Made by a program: the position numbers and the translations under genes. From a virus: a DNA stretch of 23,873 nt. The notes beneath the pieces are model-generated. The model was not told the DNA's origin and did not search any database. It worked only from the letters and a program-made list of their open reading frames with translations. This document shows, piece by piece, positions 1 to 7,139 of this stretch (positions within the stretch are counted from its first letter, which is position 1; each line of letters starts with the position of its first letter). The stretch spans positions 1 through 23,873 of IMG/VR virus record IMGVR_UViG_3300028550_000640; one strand, given 5' to 3'.

Positions 1-1
1 A

Positions 2-148
2 AGCTCGTCTAAGGACTTTATTCTTATTTCTGTGGCCGATGTAGGGGTAGAGATAGGAAGTACGCTTACAAGTGAACAGGAGGTGTTTTACTTAGAATTG
101 GCAAAAACACTTGTAATGAGAGATTGGTTAGGAGAAGATGGGGAATGA
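2..148 (+). CDS. 3' end of an unrecognised gene (partial)
   Basis: Reading frame 2 is open from the window edge to a TGA at 146-148 and gives the last 48 residues of a protein whose start lies outside the window. The tail is acidic and ends in LVMRDWLGEDGE. I do not recognise the family. The stop overlaps the ATG of the next gene as ATGA, which supports this frame being coding and translationally coupled to its neighbour. Its place just before the terminase could suit a small terminase subunit or a late regulator, but nothing in the visible residues shows this. Confidence 0.6.
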   Translation, partial: SSSKDFILISVADVGVEIGSTLTSEQEVFYLELAKTLVMRDWLGEDGE

Positions 149-327
149 TTAGTTTAAATACAGATGAAGTAGTAAGTGATTCCGATTACGAATTAATAGA
201 AGCCTTTTGTTTAGCTTTAATTGATAAGGATTTGTATTCGATGAATGAAGTCTTATATCTTGTTAACGAGAAGATGTCTGTAGAGTGTTCCTGCTTAGAA
301 GAGGATTGTATTTGTGGCAAATGGTAA
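145..327 (+). CDS. Small acidic protein with a C-terminal CxC-x4-CxC cluster
   Basis: This is a 60-residue protein of unknown function. The ATG at 145 is preferred over the in-frame TTG at 124 because it overlaps the upstream stop as ATGA and has a purine-rich GGAGAAG at 131-137 upstream. The body is acidic and probably helical. The end carries four cysteines, C48, C50, C55 and C57, spaced CxC-x4-CxC, which could bind a metal ion such as zinc; that is inference from spacing only. The 3' end overlaps the next gene by 14 bases, so the small genes before the terminase look like one translationally coupled run. Confidence 0.65.
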   Translation: MISLNTDEVVSDSDYELIEAFCLALIDKDLYSMNEVLYLVNEKMSVECSCLEEDCICGKW

Positions 328-517
328 AAATTTGATTCATAAGTTAGACAAAGAGACTCGTAATAGACATTTTCCTGAGTCTAATGGTGGTAAGGGTAGT
401 CATGCTAGAAAGTCTACAGTAGAGAGTAGAACAGTATACAAGTCTAATTACGATGCTATTGATTGGTCGTATTCGCCATCTTCCTCCGGTAAGAGTTATA
501 TAAAATCAGGTAATTAA
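314..517 (+). CDS. Small basic hypothetical protein before the terminase
   Basis: This 67-residue protein starts with GTG at 314, inside the end of the previous gene, with AGAGG at 299-303 as a probable ribosome binding site. It is rich in Lys, Arg, Ser and Asn, has no predicted membrane segment and looks disordered. I do not recognise the family. Its place directly upstream of the large terminase is where a small terminase subunit often sits, but it has no clear helix-turn-helix and is shorter than most of that family, so I do not assign that role. The stop codon lies in the first copy of a 13-bp tandem repeat. Confidence 0.6.
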   Translation: MANGKNLIHKLDKETRNRHFPESNGGKGSHARKSTVESRTVYKSNYDAIDWSYSPSSSGKSYIKSGN

Positions 518-530
518 GTCAGGTAATTAA
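506..530 (+). repeat. Tandem 13-bp repeat at the stop/start junction before the terminase
   Basis: Two near-identical copies of TCAGGTAATTAA(G/A) lie head to tail at 506-518 and 519-530, the second merging into the ATG at 531. The first copy contains the stop of the upstream gene; the second supplies the AGG that serves as ribosome binding site for the terminase. It looks like a slippage duplication that separated two genes which may once have overlapped. Confidence 0.85.
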
Positions 531-1988
531 ATGCAGATTGAATACAACTTAATGGCCCAAGGCCAAGTTCTTCAGGATTTTAACGATTGTAGAGAAAGAA
601 ACTCTTTCATCATGGGGCCTCTAGGTTCTGGTAAGACTGTTCAGTGTATTCTAAAATTGTTTGACCTGATGTGTGAGCAAGAGCCTGTCCAAGATAAACA
701 ACATAAGAACTATGGTGTTCGCTTATCTCGTATTATTGCCGCTCGTAATACTTATTCCGAACTGTTCTCTACGACAATTAAAGATTGGTTGGAGATACAT
801 GGAGAGTTAGGTGATTTCAAACAAGGTAACAAAGAGCCTCCTACGCACTTTATCCGCTTTAAACTAGAAGATGGTACTAGGGTAGAGTGTGACATTGTAT
901 TCATTGCCTTTGACCGCCCTGAACACGTTAAAAAAGCGCGTGGTATCCAGACTACATGGGTATGGTTAAACGAAACTAAAGAACATTCTAAAGCTGTCCT
1001 TGATATGCTTGATCTACGTCATGGTCGCTATCCGTCTAACAAGGAAGGTGCGCGTCCTACACATCATGGAATAATAGGCGATAGTAATGCTCCTGATGAA
1101 GACCATTGGTATTTTAAACTAGCAGAGATAGAGCGTCCTGAAGATTGGGCTTTCTATCGTCAAGCTGGTGGTGTGATTAAAGACGGTGAGAACTGGATAG
1201 TAAACGAAAAAGCTGAGAATCTTTTTAATCTACCTGAAGGTTATTATCGTAGGGGCTTACAAGGAAAGACTGATGATTGGATTAAGGTTAATCTAGCGAA
1301 TGAATACGGATTTGTATCTAACGGTAAACCTGTCCATCCCATGTATACTGATTCTGTCCACTGTCAACACTTGGAATTTAAACCTGCTACTGACACTCCT
1401 ATTGTGCTTGGCTTTGACTTTGGACGAACCCCTGCGTGTGCCTTCCTACAACGTACCTCGATTGGACGTTGGGTATGCTTTGATGAAGTAGTATTAACTG
1501 ACTCTGGTGCTGTTGACTTTGCGCCTAGTTTAAAAAGATACATTGAAGAGATGTACCCTAACCACCATTTTAAAGGATGGGGAGATCCGTCTGGTAACAA
1601 CAAGAACCAATCTAACTCTGAGACTCCATTCCAAATTATGCGAGCCGCTGGCATTCCTTGTCAACCTACAGTGTCTAACGATCCTATGAAACGTAGGGCC
1701 GCCTTAGAAGTCCCTATGAAAGAAATGTGTATGGACGGTAAGCCTAGATTTATTGTCCTGCCTAAAGCCTCTATGATCCGCAAAGGTCTACAGGGTGGCT
1801 TCTGTTATCGTCGTGTACAGACTACAGGCGAAAGATACACTGATGAACCAGATAAGAATGAATACTCTCACCCAGTAGAAGCCCTAGAATATGCTTTACA
1901 GGGAGAAGGAGAAGGTCGTTCTGCATTAGCTCGCGCTGGTGGGTTTGATAAGACTCACACTGCAAAGATAAAAGTTAATGTCTTCTAA
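531..1988 (+). CDS. Terminase large subunit (DNA packaging ATPase/nuclease)
   Basis: This is the packaging motor, which pumps phage DNA into the prohead through the portal and cuts the concatemer. The 485 residues have the usual two-part layout. The N-terminal ATPase has a Walker A motif GPLGSGKT at 29-36, a Walker B-like TTWVWLNE at 141-148 with E148 as likely catalytic carboxylate, and an IIGDSNAPDE coupling motif near 181-190. The C-terminal RNase H-like nuclease has acidic residues at D296 (FDFGRT) and D352 (GDPSG), and a late EYSHPVEAL motif near 444. The length fits the family. The ATG at 531 follows AGG at 521-523. The gene leads the head block, unlike T7, where terminase genes lie at the far right end. 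Its last 11 bases overlap the next gene. Confidence 0.95.
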   Translation: MQIEYNLMAQGQVLQDFNDCRERNSFIMGPLGSGKTVQCILKLFDLMCEQEPVQDKQHKNYGVRLSRIIAARNTYSELFSTTIKDWLEIHGELGDFKQGNKEPPTHFIRFKLEDGTRVECDIVFIAFDRPEHVKKARGIQTTWVWLNETKEHSKAVLDMLDLRHGRYPSNKEGARPTHHGIIGDSNAPDEDHWYFKLAEIERPEDWAFYRQAGGVIKDGENWIVNEKAENLFNLPEGYYRRGLQGKTDDWIKVNLANEYGFVSNGKPVHPMYTDSVHCQHLEFKPATDTPIVLGFDFGRTPACAFLQRTSIGRWVCFDEVVLTDSGAVDFAPSLKRYIEEMYPNHHFKGWGDPSGNNKNQSNSETPFQIMRAAGIPCQPTVSNDPMKRRAALEVPMKEMCMDGKPRFIVLPKASMIRKGLQGGFCYRRVQTTGERYTDEPDKNEYSHPVEALEYALQGEGEGRSALARAGGFDKTHTAKIKVNVF

Positions 1989-2328
1989 AACACCTACTAA
2001 AGTCTATGTTGTCTTTGAGGATGATGAAAACAGGTGGTGGTCTTTTTTCTTAAAAAAGGGAATTAGACACTGTTATTTGATAAAACCTACACCAAATGAC
2101 TACATTGTGTACGGAAAAAGTGCAAAAGGGTTTGATTTGTTTACGGTTAAAGACGAAAAGAGTATAATCGACGACATATATGCGATAAAAAGTTATATTC
2201 CTAAAGAATGTAAACGGTCATTGTTTATGCTGAATACTTGTGTAGGCCATACTAAACAAATACTAGGTATTAACAATCCTTTTATCTTAACTCCATACCA
2301 ACTATTAAAACATCTGAGGAAACAATAA
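1978..2328 (+). CDS. Small protein with conserved-looking His and Cys, possible papain-like fold
   Basis: This is a 116-residue protein that starts inside the end of the terminase gene. Proteins ending in a motif like NTCVGxxKxxLGIxxPFxxTPYQL occur beside the terminase or portal in other phages, as far as I recall; here the motif spans about 86-109. H31, in a short beta-rich stretch (RHCYLI), and C88, at the start of a predicted helix, have the order expected of circularly permuted papain-like (NlpC/P60-type) hydrolases. That fold and any peptidase or amidase activity are inference, and a structural role is equally possible. The stop shares a base with the next start (TAATG), so it is co-translated with head genes. 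Confidence 0.7.
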   Translation: MSSKTPTKVYVVFEDDENRWWSFFLKKGIRHCYLIKPTPNDYIVYGKSAKGFDLFTVKDEKSIIDDIYAIKSYIPKECKRSLFMLNTCVGHTKQILGINNPFILTPYQLLKHLRKQ

Positions 2329-2648
2329 TGGGATTTATGAAGCGACCTAAAGCCCCCGAACCAACAGCACAAGAGTTAGCTGGTGTAGCTCGTCAGTCTC
2401 GTATGATTGATGAAGAAACCGAAGAGATGGAAAAGAGATTAAAGGCCGGGGCTAGAGGTAAAAGAGGCTCTAGTTCACTACTTGCTAAAGCTGGTAAGGC
2501 ATCTGTTGGTATGAGTAGAGGAAGCATGGTTGGTGGCAGTTACGGAGGAGCAGGAGGTAGCCGTAGAGGTTCAGCTAGTGGCGGTGGCGGTTACAGTGGA
2601 ACGTCTTCTCCTAATAGCCCTGCACCATCTACCTTTAAAACAAAATAG
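2328..2648 (+). CDS. Gly/Ser-rich basic protein, possible minor head protein
   Basis: This is a 106-residue protein. Residues about 13-45 form a charged, probably coiled helix, and the remainder is Gly/Ser-rich with scattered Lys and Arg. There are no cysteines and no membrane segment. Small proteins with a helical start and a basic, disordered Gly/Ser tail are common just before the portal gene of podoviruses, and T7 gp6.7, a minor ejected head protein, has a similar character. The likeness is one of composition and place, not a demonstrated homology. The start overlaps the previous stop (TAATG). The Gly/Ser-coding stretch around 2520-2600 is repetitive. Confidence 0.7.
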   Translation: MGFMKRPKAPEPTAQELAGVARQSRMIDEETEEMEKRLKAGARGKRGSSSLLAKAGKASVGMSRGSMVGGSYGGAGGSRRGSASGGGGYSGTSSPNSPAPSTFKTK

Positions 2649-2656
2649 GCTACAAC

Positions 2657-4228
2657 ATGAAACTGCCAAAAGAACTAGGCTCGCTACAAGATTTAAAAAC
2701 AAGAGAACAGCAAGCATTTCAGAAGATGGCTTTATGGCATGATCTTCTTGATGACTGCTATGAGTATTTCCTGCCTAACAGAAATCTATTTGATGACTTT
2801 GCTACTGGTCAGAAGAAGATGGACAGGATATTTGACTCTACTGCTATCGAAGCTATCCAACAAGGCGCAAGCAAACTACAAGAGAACATTGCTCCTATCT
2901 GGGGTAACTGGGCTACCTTTGCACCGTCTGTAAGTGTTCTTAACATGCTAGACTCTGGTGATTACGATGTATCAGAAGAAGAGATTAGAGCTAACCTAGA
3001 ACAGCAAGCAACGATTGTTTTTGATTACATTAACCGTTCTAACTTTGGCACACAGTTCTTTGAACATGCCCTAGACCTTTTGATTGGTACAGGTACGTTG
3101 AGAATTGATGAAGATGAAAGCGATGACATGCCGATTATCTTTAATGCTATTCCGCAGAAAGGCATTGCGTTTGAGGAAGGGCCACATGGTTCTATTGAAA
3201 CTCATTGGCGTAGATTCACGGTCAAAGCTCGTAACCTAAAGCGAATGTGGAAAGGCTTTAAGCCCTCTGAAAGCATTAAGAGTAAGATAGAGAATCAACC
3301 TGACGCTGATGTAGAAGTCAGTGAAGGTGTTGTATACATGCCTAAGTCTAAGACTTACTACGGTTGTGTATGGGTAACTAGCGAAGATAGAATTAGCTGG
3401 ACTCAAGACTTTGGTAAATCTAGCCCTTGGGTAACTGGTCGTTACTCTAAAGTAGCTGGTGAGATTCGTGGTCGTGGCCCTGCTGTCCAAGCATTGCCTG
3501 ATGTTCGATCACTAAACAAAGTTAAAGAGTTTGTCCTACAGAAAGCCGCTATCGACTTGTCTGGTATGTACACTGCAACCGATGATGGTGTAACTAATCC
3601 CTACAATATAGTTATAAGCCCCGGAGTTGTTATTCCAGTTGGTTCTAATAACTCGTCTAATCCGTCTATACAGCGTTTAGACACTGGCACTAATCTTTCA
3701 TTAGCGCAATTTGAGATGAATGAGCTACAGAATTCTATCAAACGTGCCTTGTTTAACGATCTGCGTGATCCTACTGGCCCTGTTCGCTCTGCTACTGAGA
3801 TCGCTATTGACTCAAGAGAGCTAGCCAAGCGTATTGGTTCTGCCTTTGGACGACTACAGACAGAAGTTCTTGTGCCTATCCTCAAGCGTGTTGTTTATAT
3901 CCTGACTCGTCGTGGATTATTACAGCCTATCCAGTTAGATGGTCGTGACATTGAGATTAAATTCTTATCACCTTTGGCAAAAGCACAAGACGGTGAGGAC
4001 ATTATCAACGTCCAGCAAGCCGTTCAGTTTGTATTGCAAAATGCTGGCCCAGATCAGGCTAAGATTGGCTTTAAGCTAGAAGACTTTGGTACATGGGTAG
4101 CCGCTAAGACAGGTATGCCTGCCGAGTTAGTCCGTTCTGACACAGAAAAAGCCCAGATCATTCAGGCTGGTGCTGAAGCGGCACAACAAGGCATTAAACC
4201 TTCACAAGCTCCGGTGCAAGCTCAATGA
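2657..4228 (+). CDS. Portal protein (T7 gp8-type head-tail connector)
   Basis: This protein forms the dodecameric ring at the unique vertex through which DNA enters and leaves the head. At 523 residues it is close to T7 gp8 (536), and the sequence follows that family: a helical start with YFLPNR at 37-42, the IFDSTAIEAIQQGASKL stretch near 58-75, and a later RSATEIAIDSRELAKRIGSAFG helix region near 377-398 that fits the stem/crown part. The C-terminal tail is rich in Gln and Ala. The ATG at 2657 follows AGG at 2646-2648 in the previous stop. The end overlaps the next gene as ATGA. It should work with the terminase (531-1988) and tubular protein A (6580-7137). Confidence 0.95.
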   Translation: MKLPKELGSLQDLKTREQQAFQKMALWHDLLDDCYEYFLPNRNLFDDFATGQKKMDRIFDSTAIEAIQQGASKLQENIAPIWGNWATFAPSVSVLNMLDSGDYDVSEEEIRANLEQQATIVFDYINRSNFGTQFFEHALDLLIGTGTLRIDEDESDDMPIIFNAIPQKGIAFEEGPHGSIETHWRRFTVKARNLKRMWKGFKPSESIKSKIENQPDADVEVSEGVVYMPKSKTYYGCVWVTSEDRISWTQDFGKSSPWVTGRYSKVAGEIRGRGPAVQALPDVRSLNKVKEFVLQKAAIDLSGMYTATDDGVTNPYNIVISPGVVIPVGSNNSSNPSIQRLDTGTNLSLAQFEMNELQNSIKRALFNDLRDPTGPVRSATEIAIDSRELAKRIGSAFGRLQTEVLVPILKRVVYILTRRGLLQPIQLDGRDIEIKFLSPLAKAQDGEDIINVQQAVQFVLQNAGPDQAKIGFKLEDFGTWVAAKTGMPAELVRSDTEKAQIIQAGAEAAQQGIKPSQAPVQAQ

Positions 4229-4506
4229 GTTGGTCAGAAATTAACCAATCTGCTGACCCTGATGTGGCTAAGAAACAAGCTGGAATACGCAAGCAAAATG
4301 CGGCTGACTTGGCTAAATCTTACCACAGGGTCTTTACAACTGATGACGGTCAGCGTATCTTGTCTGACCTGACTAGAAGATTTGTCTACGATAATGATAC
4401 TTCTTTTGGATCAGCAAACATTGATTATGAGGCCGCGTACCATAATGGGGAGGCTGGAGTAATTAAGTTTTTAATTAACCAAATGAAACAAGCTGAAATA
4501 TTATAG
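4225..4506 (+). CDS. Bbp19-like head-region protein
   Basis: This is a 93-residue protein whose ATG overlaps the portal stop as ATGA. The central stretch YHRVFTTDDGQRILSDLTRRF (33-53), followed by a glycine-containing Tyr-rich segment and the end GVIKFLINQM (78-87), matches my memory of the Bbp19-like phage family (a short helical protein with the pattern F-x-x-x-x-G-Q-x-x-L-x-D-L). Members lie between portal and scaffold or capsid genes. Their function is not established; location suggests a part in head assembly. No catalytic residues are visible. The family call is from pattern memory and needs a profile search. Confidence 0.75.
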   Translation: MSWSEINQSADPDVAKKQAGIRKQNAADLAKSYHRVFTTDDGQRILSDLTRRFVYDNDTSFGSANIDYEAAYHNGEAGVIKFLINQMKQAEIL

Positions 4507-4515
4507 GACTACACT

Positions 4516-5241
4516 ATGTTAGATGAACAGGCCGCACAAGAAAAACAAGAAGTACCAAAAAGCGATACCCTGCTAGATCAAGCACAGCCAACTTTAGAAG
4601 CTGGAGAATACTTTCTTTCTGATGGCATTAAAGGTACAGGTGAAGCACCAGAGTGGTTAAACACTGAAAAATATAAATCTGTTGCCGAACAAGCTAAAGG
4701 ATATGCTGAATTATCCAAAAGGTTTGGTGGATTTAAAGGCGCACCAAAAGATGGTTACGCAATCCCTGAAGGTGTTGAAACAGACGATGCTCTATACCAA
4801 GAGTTAGAAGCCTTTGCTACTAAGACTAATATGAACGGTGATGCTTTCCAAGAAGCGTGGGAACTACTGTCCACACAAGGTGAAGTAGCAGAAGAGTACA
4901 ATCAAGAAGTTGAGTTAAGTAAGCTAGGCGACAATGCTCAAGAGCGTATTAAGACTGTTGAAAGTTTTATGAAGAACAATCTTGACTCAGATACTTACGA
5001 GCAAGCTAGAGGATTGGTTACTAATGCCGATACTATTGAACTTGTCGAGTTACTTGTTAGAGCTACTGCACCTGCTAAGTTACCAAGTGAGGGTGGTCAC
5101 AATCCTGAAGGTTTATCTAAAGAAGCCATTGAAGCAGAAATGTTTAGAAAGGATGAAAACGGTAATCTACTACGAAGTGTAAACCCAGAGCATGATGCTA
5201 AAATTAAGAGAATGTGGGAAGCATGGGGCGGCAACCAGTAG
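4516..5241 (+). CDS. Scaffolding (capsid assembly) protein
   Basis: This is an acidic, Glu/Gln/Ala-rich, helical protein of 241 residues, placed directly between the portal block and the major capsid gene, which is the usual site for a scaffolding protein. Such proteins guide assembly of the prohead shell and leave before or during packaging. The first 40 residues look disordered; the central part carries predicted helices (about 70-180); the last 35 residues, ending in KIKRMWEAWGGNQ, contain a short basic helix of the kind that binds coat protein in other scaffolds. T7 gp9 (about 307 residues) is the functional counterpart. The call rests on composition and position more than on detailed sequence match. 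Confidence 0.8.
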   Translation: MLDEQAAQEKQEVPKSDTLLDQAQPTLEAGEYFLSDGIKGTGEAPEWLNTEKYKSVAEQAKGYAELSKRFGGFKGAPKDGYAIPEGVETDDALYQELEAFATKTNMNGDAFQEAWELLSTQGEVAEEYNQEVELSKLGDNAQERIKTVESFMKNNLDSDTYEQARGLVTNADTIELVELLVRATAPAKLPSEGGHNPEGLSKEAIEAEMFRKDENGNLLRSVNPEHDAKIKRMWEAWGGNQ

Positions 5242-5245
5242 TCAT

Positions 5246-5275
5246 TTGATTTCTATAGGGTAAAAGGTGTATAAT
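5246..5275 (+). promoter_or_regulatory. Sigma70-type promoter for the major capsid gene
   Basis: A TTGATT box at 5246-5251 is followed after 18 bases by a perfect TATAAT at 5270-5275. Transcription would start near 5282, giving a leader of about 120 bases before the capsid start codon. The promoter lies in the largest gap of the head block, exactly where extra capsid mRNA would be needed. It implies use of host RNA polymerase. Confidence 0.7.
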
Positions 5276-5290
5276 CCGTACACTGGATAC

Positions 5291-5343
5291 CCTTTTCCCA
5301 AAGGCCCAGTAAATTTAGGTTGAATGCTGACCAATTTACTGGG
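5291..5343 (+). promoter_or_regulatory. Two adjacent hairpins in the capsid mRNA leader
   Basis: Hairpin 1 pairs CCTTT (5291-5295) with AAAGG (5300-5304) around a 4-base loop. Hairpin 2 starts at the very next base and pairs CCCAGTAAATT (5305-5315) with AATTTACTGGG (5333-5343), a perfect 11-bp stem with a 17-base loop that can add a GGT/ACC pair. No T-tract follows directly, so this does not look like a simple terminator. Possible roles are protection of the 5' end, an RNase-processing site or control of translation; all are inference. Confidence 0.75.
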
Positions 5344-5400
5344 TACTCAGCTTAAACCTTGAAAAACTTTTTTTAATTACTCTTTTTCGAGGAACTTCTT

Positions 5401-6237
5401 ATGAGTAAGACTCTCTCATCTGTTGCAGTCACAGAATTTGACTCAATGGTAAAACATGCCTATCAAGGCGTTGGGCTATTAAAGCCTGCTGTTACTATCC
5501 GTAACAACGTAGTTGGTGACACTTACAAATTCCGTCGTATGGGCAAAGGCCTAGCTAACCAGAAGTCTACTTCTGATTTGGTTACTCCTATGAACGTAGC
5601 GCACGAATTTAAAACTGCTTCTCTTAGCAACTGGAATGCTCCAGAGTACACCGATATCTTTGACCAAGCAGACGTAAACTTCGACGAGAAGCAAGAGCTT
5701 GCAAGCACTATCGCGGCCGCTATTGGTCGTCGTTGTGATCAGCTTGTTATTGATGCAATGGACGCGTCTAATCCAGATGCTACTGATATTGCCGCTGGAA
5801 CTACTGGCCTTACTATGGCTAAAGTTATTGCCGCACAAGTAGCTTTGCGTGGACAAAATGTACAGAACCAAAACCTTTATGCTGTTGTAAATGCTGATGG
5901 TCTTCGTGGCCTTTTGAATGACGAGCTGGCTACATCTTCTGACTATCAGACAATTAAAGCTCTTGTTTCTGGTGACATTAACAGTCTAGCTGGATTTCAG
6001 TTTATCATTCTGGGTAATCGTACAGAAGGTGGATTGAATATCTCAGCCGCTAATACTGTTGATTCTTGGTTCTTCCAGCGCGATGCTGTTGGCCTTGCTA
6101 TCGGTATTGACATGAAGACTTCTGTAGATTATGTTCCTGAGCGAACTTCATATCTATGTAACGGCATGCTTAAAGCAGGTTCTGTTGTTCGTGACAACGG
6201 TGGTCTGGTTAAAGTTTTGTACAAAGACAACGTATAA
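5401..6237 (+). CDS. Major capsid protein
   Basis: This is the shell protein of the head. At 278 residues it is shorter than T7 gp10A (345), and the sequence is not closely T7-like. It resembles the compact HK97-fold capsid proteins of other environmental podoviruses: an N-terminal arm, beta-rich segments with VGDTYKFRR near 38-46, a long acidic helix with FDEKQELASTIAAAIGRRCDQLV (about 94-116), and a C-terminal domain with LAGFQFIILGN. The assignment to the HK97 fold is inference from family knowledge. Start ATG 5401 follows GAGGA at 5389-5393. The gene has its own promoter (5246-5275) and is the best candidate for the most highly expressed gene here, with the terminator at 6537-6562 ending the unit after the next gene. 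Confidence 0.9.
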   Translation: MSKTLSSVAVTEFDSMVKHAYQGVGLLKPAVTIRNNVVGDTYKFRRMGKGLANQKSTSDLVTPMNVAHEFKTASLSNWNAPEYTDIFDQADVNFDEKQELASTIAAAIGRRCDQLVIDAMDASNPDATDIAAGTTGLTMAKVIAAQVALRGQNVQNQNLYAVVNADGLRGLLNDELATSSDYQTIKALVSGDINSLAGFQFIILGNRTEGGLNISAANTVDSWFFQRDAVGLAIGIDMKTSVDYVPERTSYLCNGMLKAGSVVRDNGGLVKVLYKDNV

Positions 6238-6248
6238 GGAGAATCATC

Positions 6249-6512
6249 ATGGCTTTTGCAAGATCAGGTTTATGCCGCATTGGCGGTTCAGGAAATGGCG
6301 GTAGCACTTGGCAGTATACTTCTGCTGACGCTAAGGCAGTAGTTGATAACGCAGATTATTTTCTTGCGGCTATCAGTGAATTAGAGATTGGTGATTTAAT
6401 TATTTGTAAAGATACCAGTACTCCAACTGCACCAGTAGTCCACTTAACTTACATTAAGACACTTACAGCTACAAGCATTACTGCGGCTGGCGGTATAGTA
6501 GTCACAGCGTAA
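6249..6512 (+). CDS. Probable head decoration protein
   Basis: This is an 87-residue protein made 11 bases after the capsid stop, with AAGGAGA at 6236-6242 as a strong ribosome binding site. It starts with a Gly/Ser-rich arm (RIGGSGNGG), then shows alternating hydrophobic residues that suggest a small beta domain (about 20-87) ending in TSITAAGGIVVTA. Proteins of this kind directly follow the capsid gene in many environmental phages and are thought to bind the outside of the shell; that role is inferred from position, size and shared expression with the capsid gene. It has no membrane segment or enzyme motif. A terminator lies 24 bases after its stop. Confidence 0.75.
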   Translation: MAFARSGLCRIGGSGNGGSTWQYTSADAKAVVDNADYFLAAISELEIGDLIICKDTSTPTAPVVHLTYIKTLTATSITAAGGIVVTA

Positions 6513-6536
6513 AGTAAGTAGTAAAGTAAAACGTCT

Positions 6537-6562
6537 GGGGGGTTCGCCCCCCTTTCTTTCTT
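6537..6562 (+). terminator. Strong rho-independent terminator after the capsid unit
   Basis: GGGGGG (6537-6542), a TTCG loop and CCCCCC (6547-6552) form a perfect six-pair GC stem, followed by TTTCTTTCTT. It ends the capsid/decoration transcript, so the tail genes downstream must depend on read-through or on another promoter; I see no convincing promoter between it and 6580. Confidence 0.92.
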
Positions 6563-6579
6563 AATTCTAAGGTAGCGTT

Positions 6580-7137
6580 ATGGCTAGTAAAATCCAATTA
6601 ATCTCTAATGCATTAATTTTAATTGGCGATTTGCCTATCACTTCTTTAGAGGGCAATTCTCGCGCACAAACTGTAGCTAACAATCTGTATGACAACATTG
6701 TACAGAATGAGATAACCAAGTTTCGCTGGGGATTTGCTAGGAAAAAAGCACAGTTAGACCTAACAGTTGAAACACCAGTAGGCACTGAATGGCAATCCAT
6801 TTACCAACTTCCTGCTGATCTATTATTCCTCATTAAAGTTAATCCTCAAGTCCCCTACGGACTATACGGTGACAAGCTGTATTGCAATGCAAGTGATGCA
6901 ATATACGTTGATTACATCTATAACGCTCCAGAATCTACATGGCCTGTTTACTTTTCTAAGATGATTGAGTACGCACTTGCTATGGACTTTGCACCTTCTA
7001 TTCGTGACAGCGCGGCTTCTATGGATGCTAACGCTAGACAGTATCTTAATGCCTCTCGCATGGCAAGATTTACAGATTCTCAACAATATCCTGTAGTGCC
7101 TATAACTGATCGTCCCTTTATTAACGTAAGGCGCTAG
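6580..7137 (+). CDS. Tail tubular protein A (T7 gp11-type)
   Basis: This is the adaptor ring between portal and nozzle of the short tail. At 185 residues it is close to T7 gp11 (196). The start, with ISNALILIGDLPITSLEGNS near 8-27 followed by a run of helix ending in FRWGFARKKAQLDL, is the family signature. The rest gives short beta strands and a C-terminal helix. ATG 6580 is preceded by AAGG at 6569-6572. The gene lies just after the terminator at 6537-6562 and two bases before tubular protein B, with which it should be translated and assembled. Confidence is high from the N-terminal pattern and gene order. Confidence 0.92.
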   Translation: MASKIQLISNALILIGDLPITSLEGNSRAQTVANNLYDNIVQNEITKFRWGFARKKAQLDLTVETPVGTEWQSIYQLPADLLFLIKVNPQVPYGLYGDKLYCNASDAIYVDYIYNAPESTWPVYFSKMIEYALAMDFAPSIRDSAASMDANARQYLNASRMARFTDSQQYPVVPITDRPFINVRR

Positions 7138-7139
7138 TT

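Noticed and set aside
314-517. Terminase small subunit
   Set aside because: The position is suitable, but the 67-residue protein lacks a recognisable helix-turn-helix and oligomerisation region, so only a hypothetical call is made.
5344-5400. T-rich stretch after the capsid leader hairpin as a terminator
   Set aside because: The first T run lies about 25 bases after the 11-bp stem, too far for a rho-independent terminator, and the capsid gene follows immediately.
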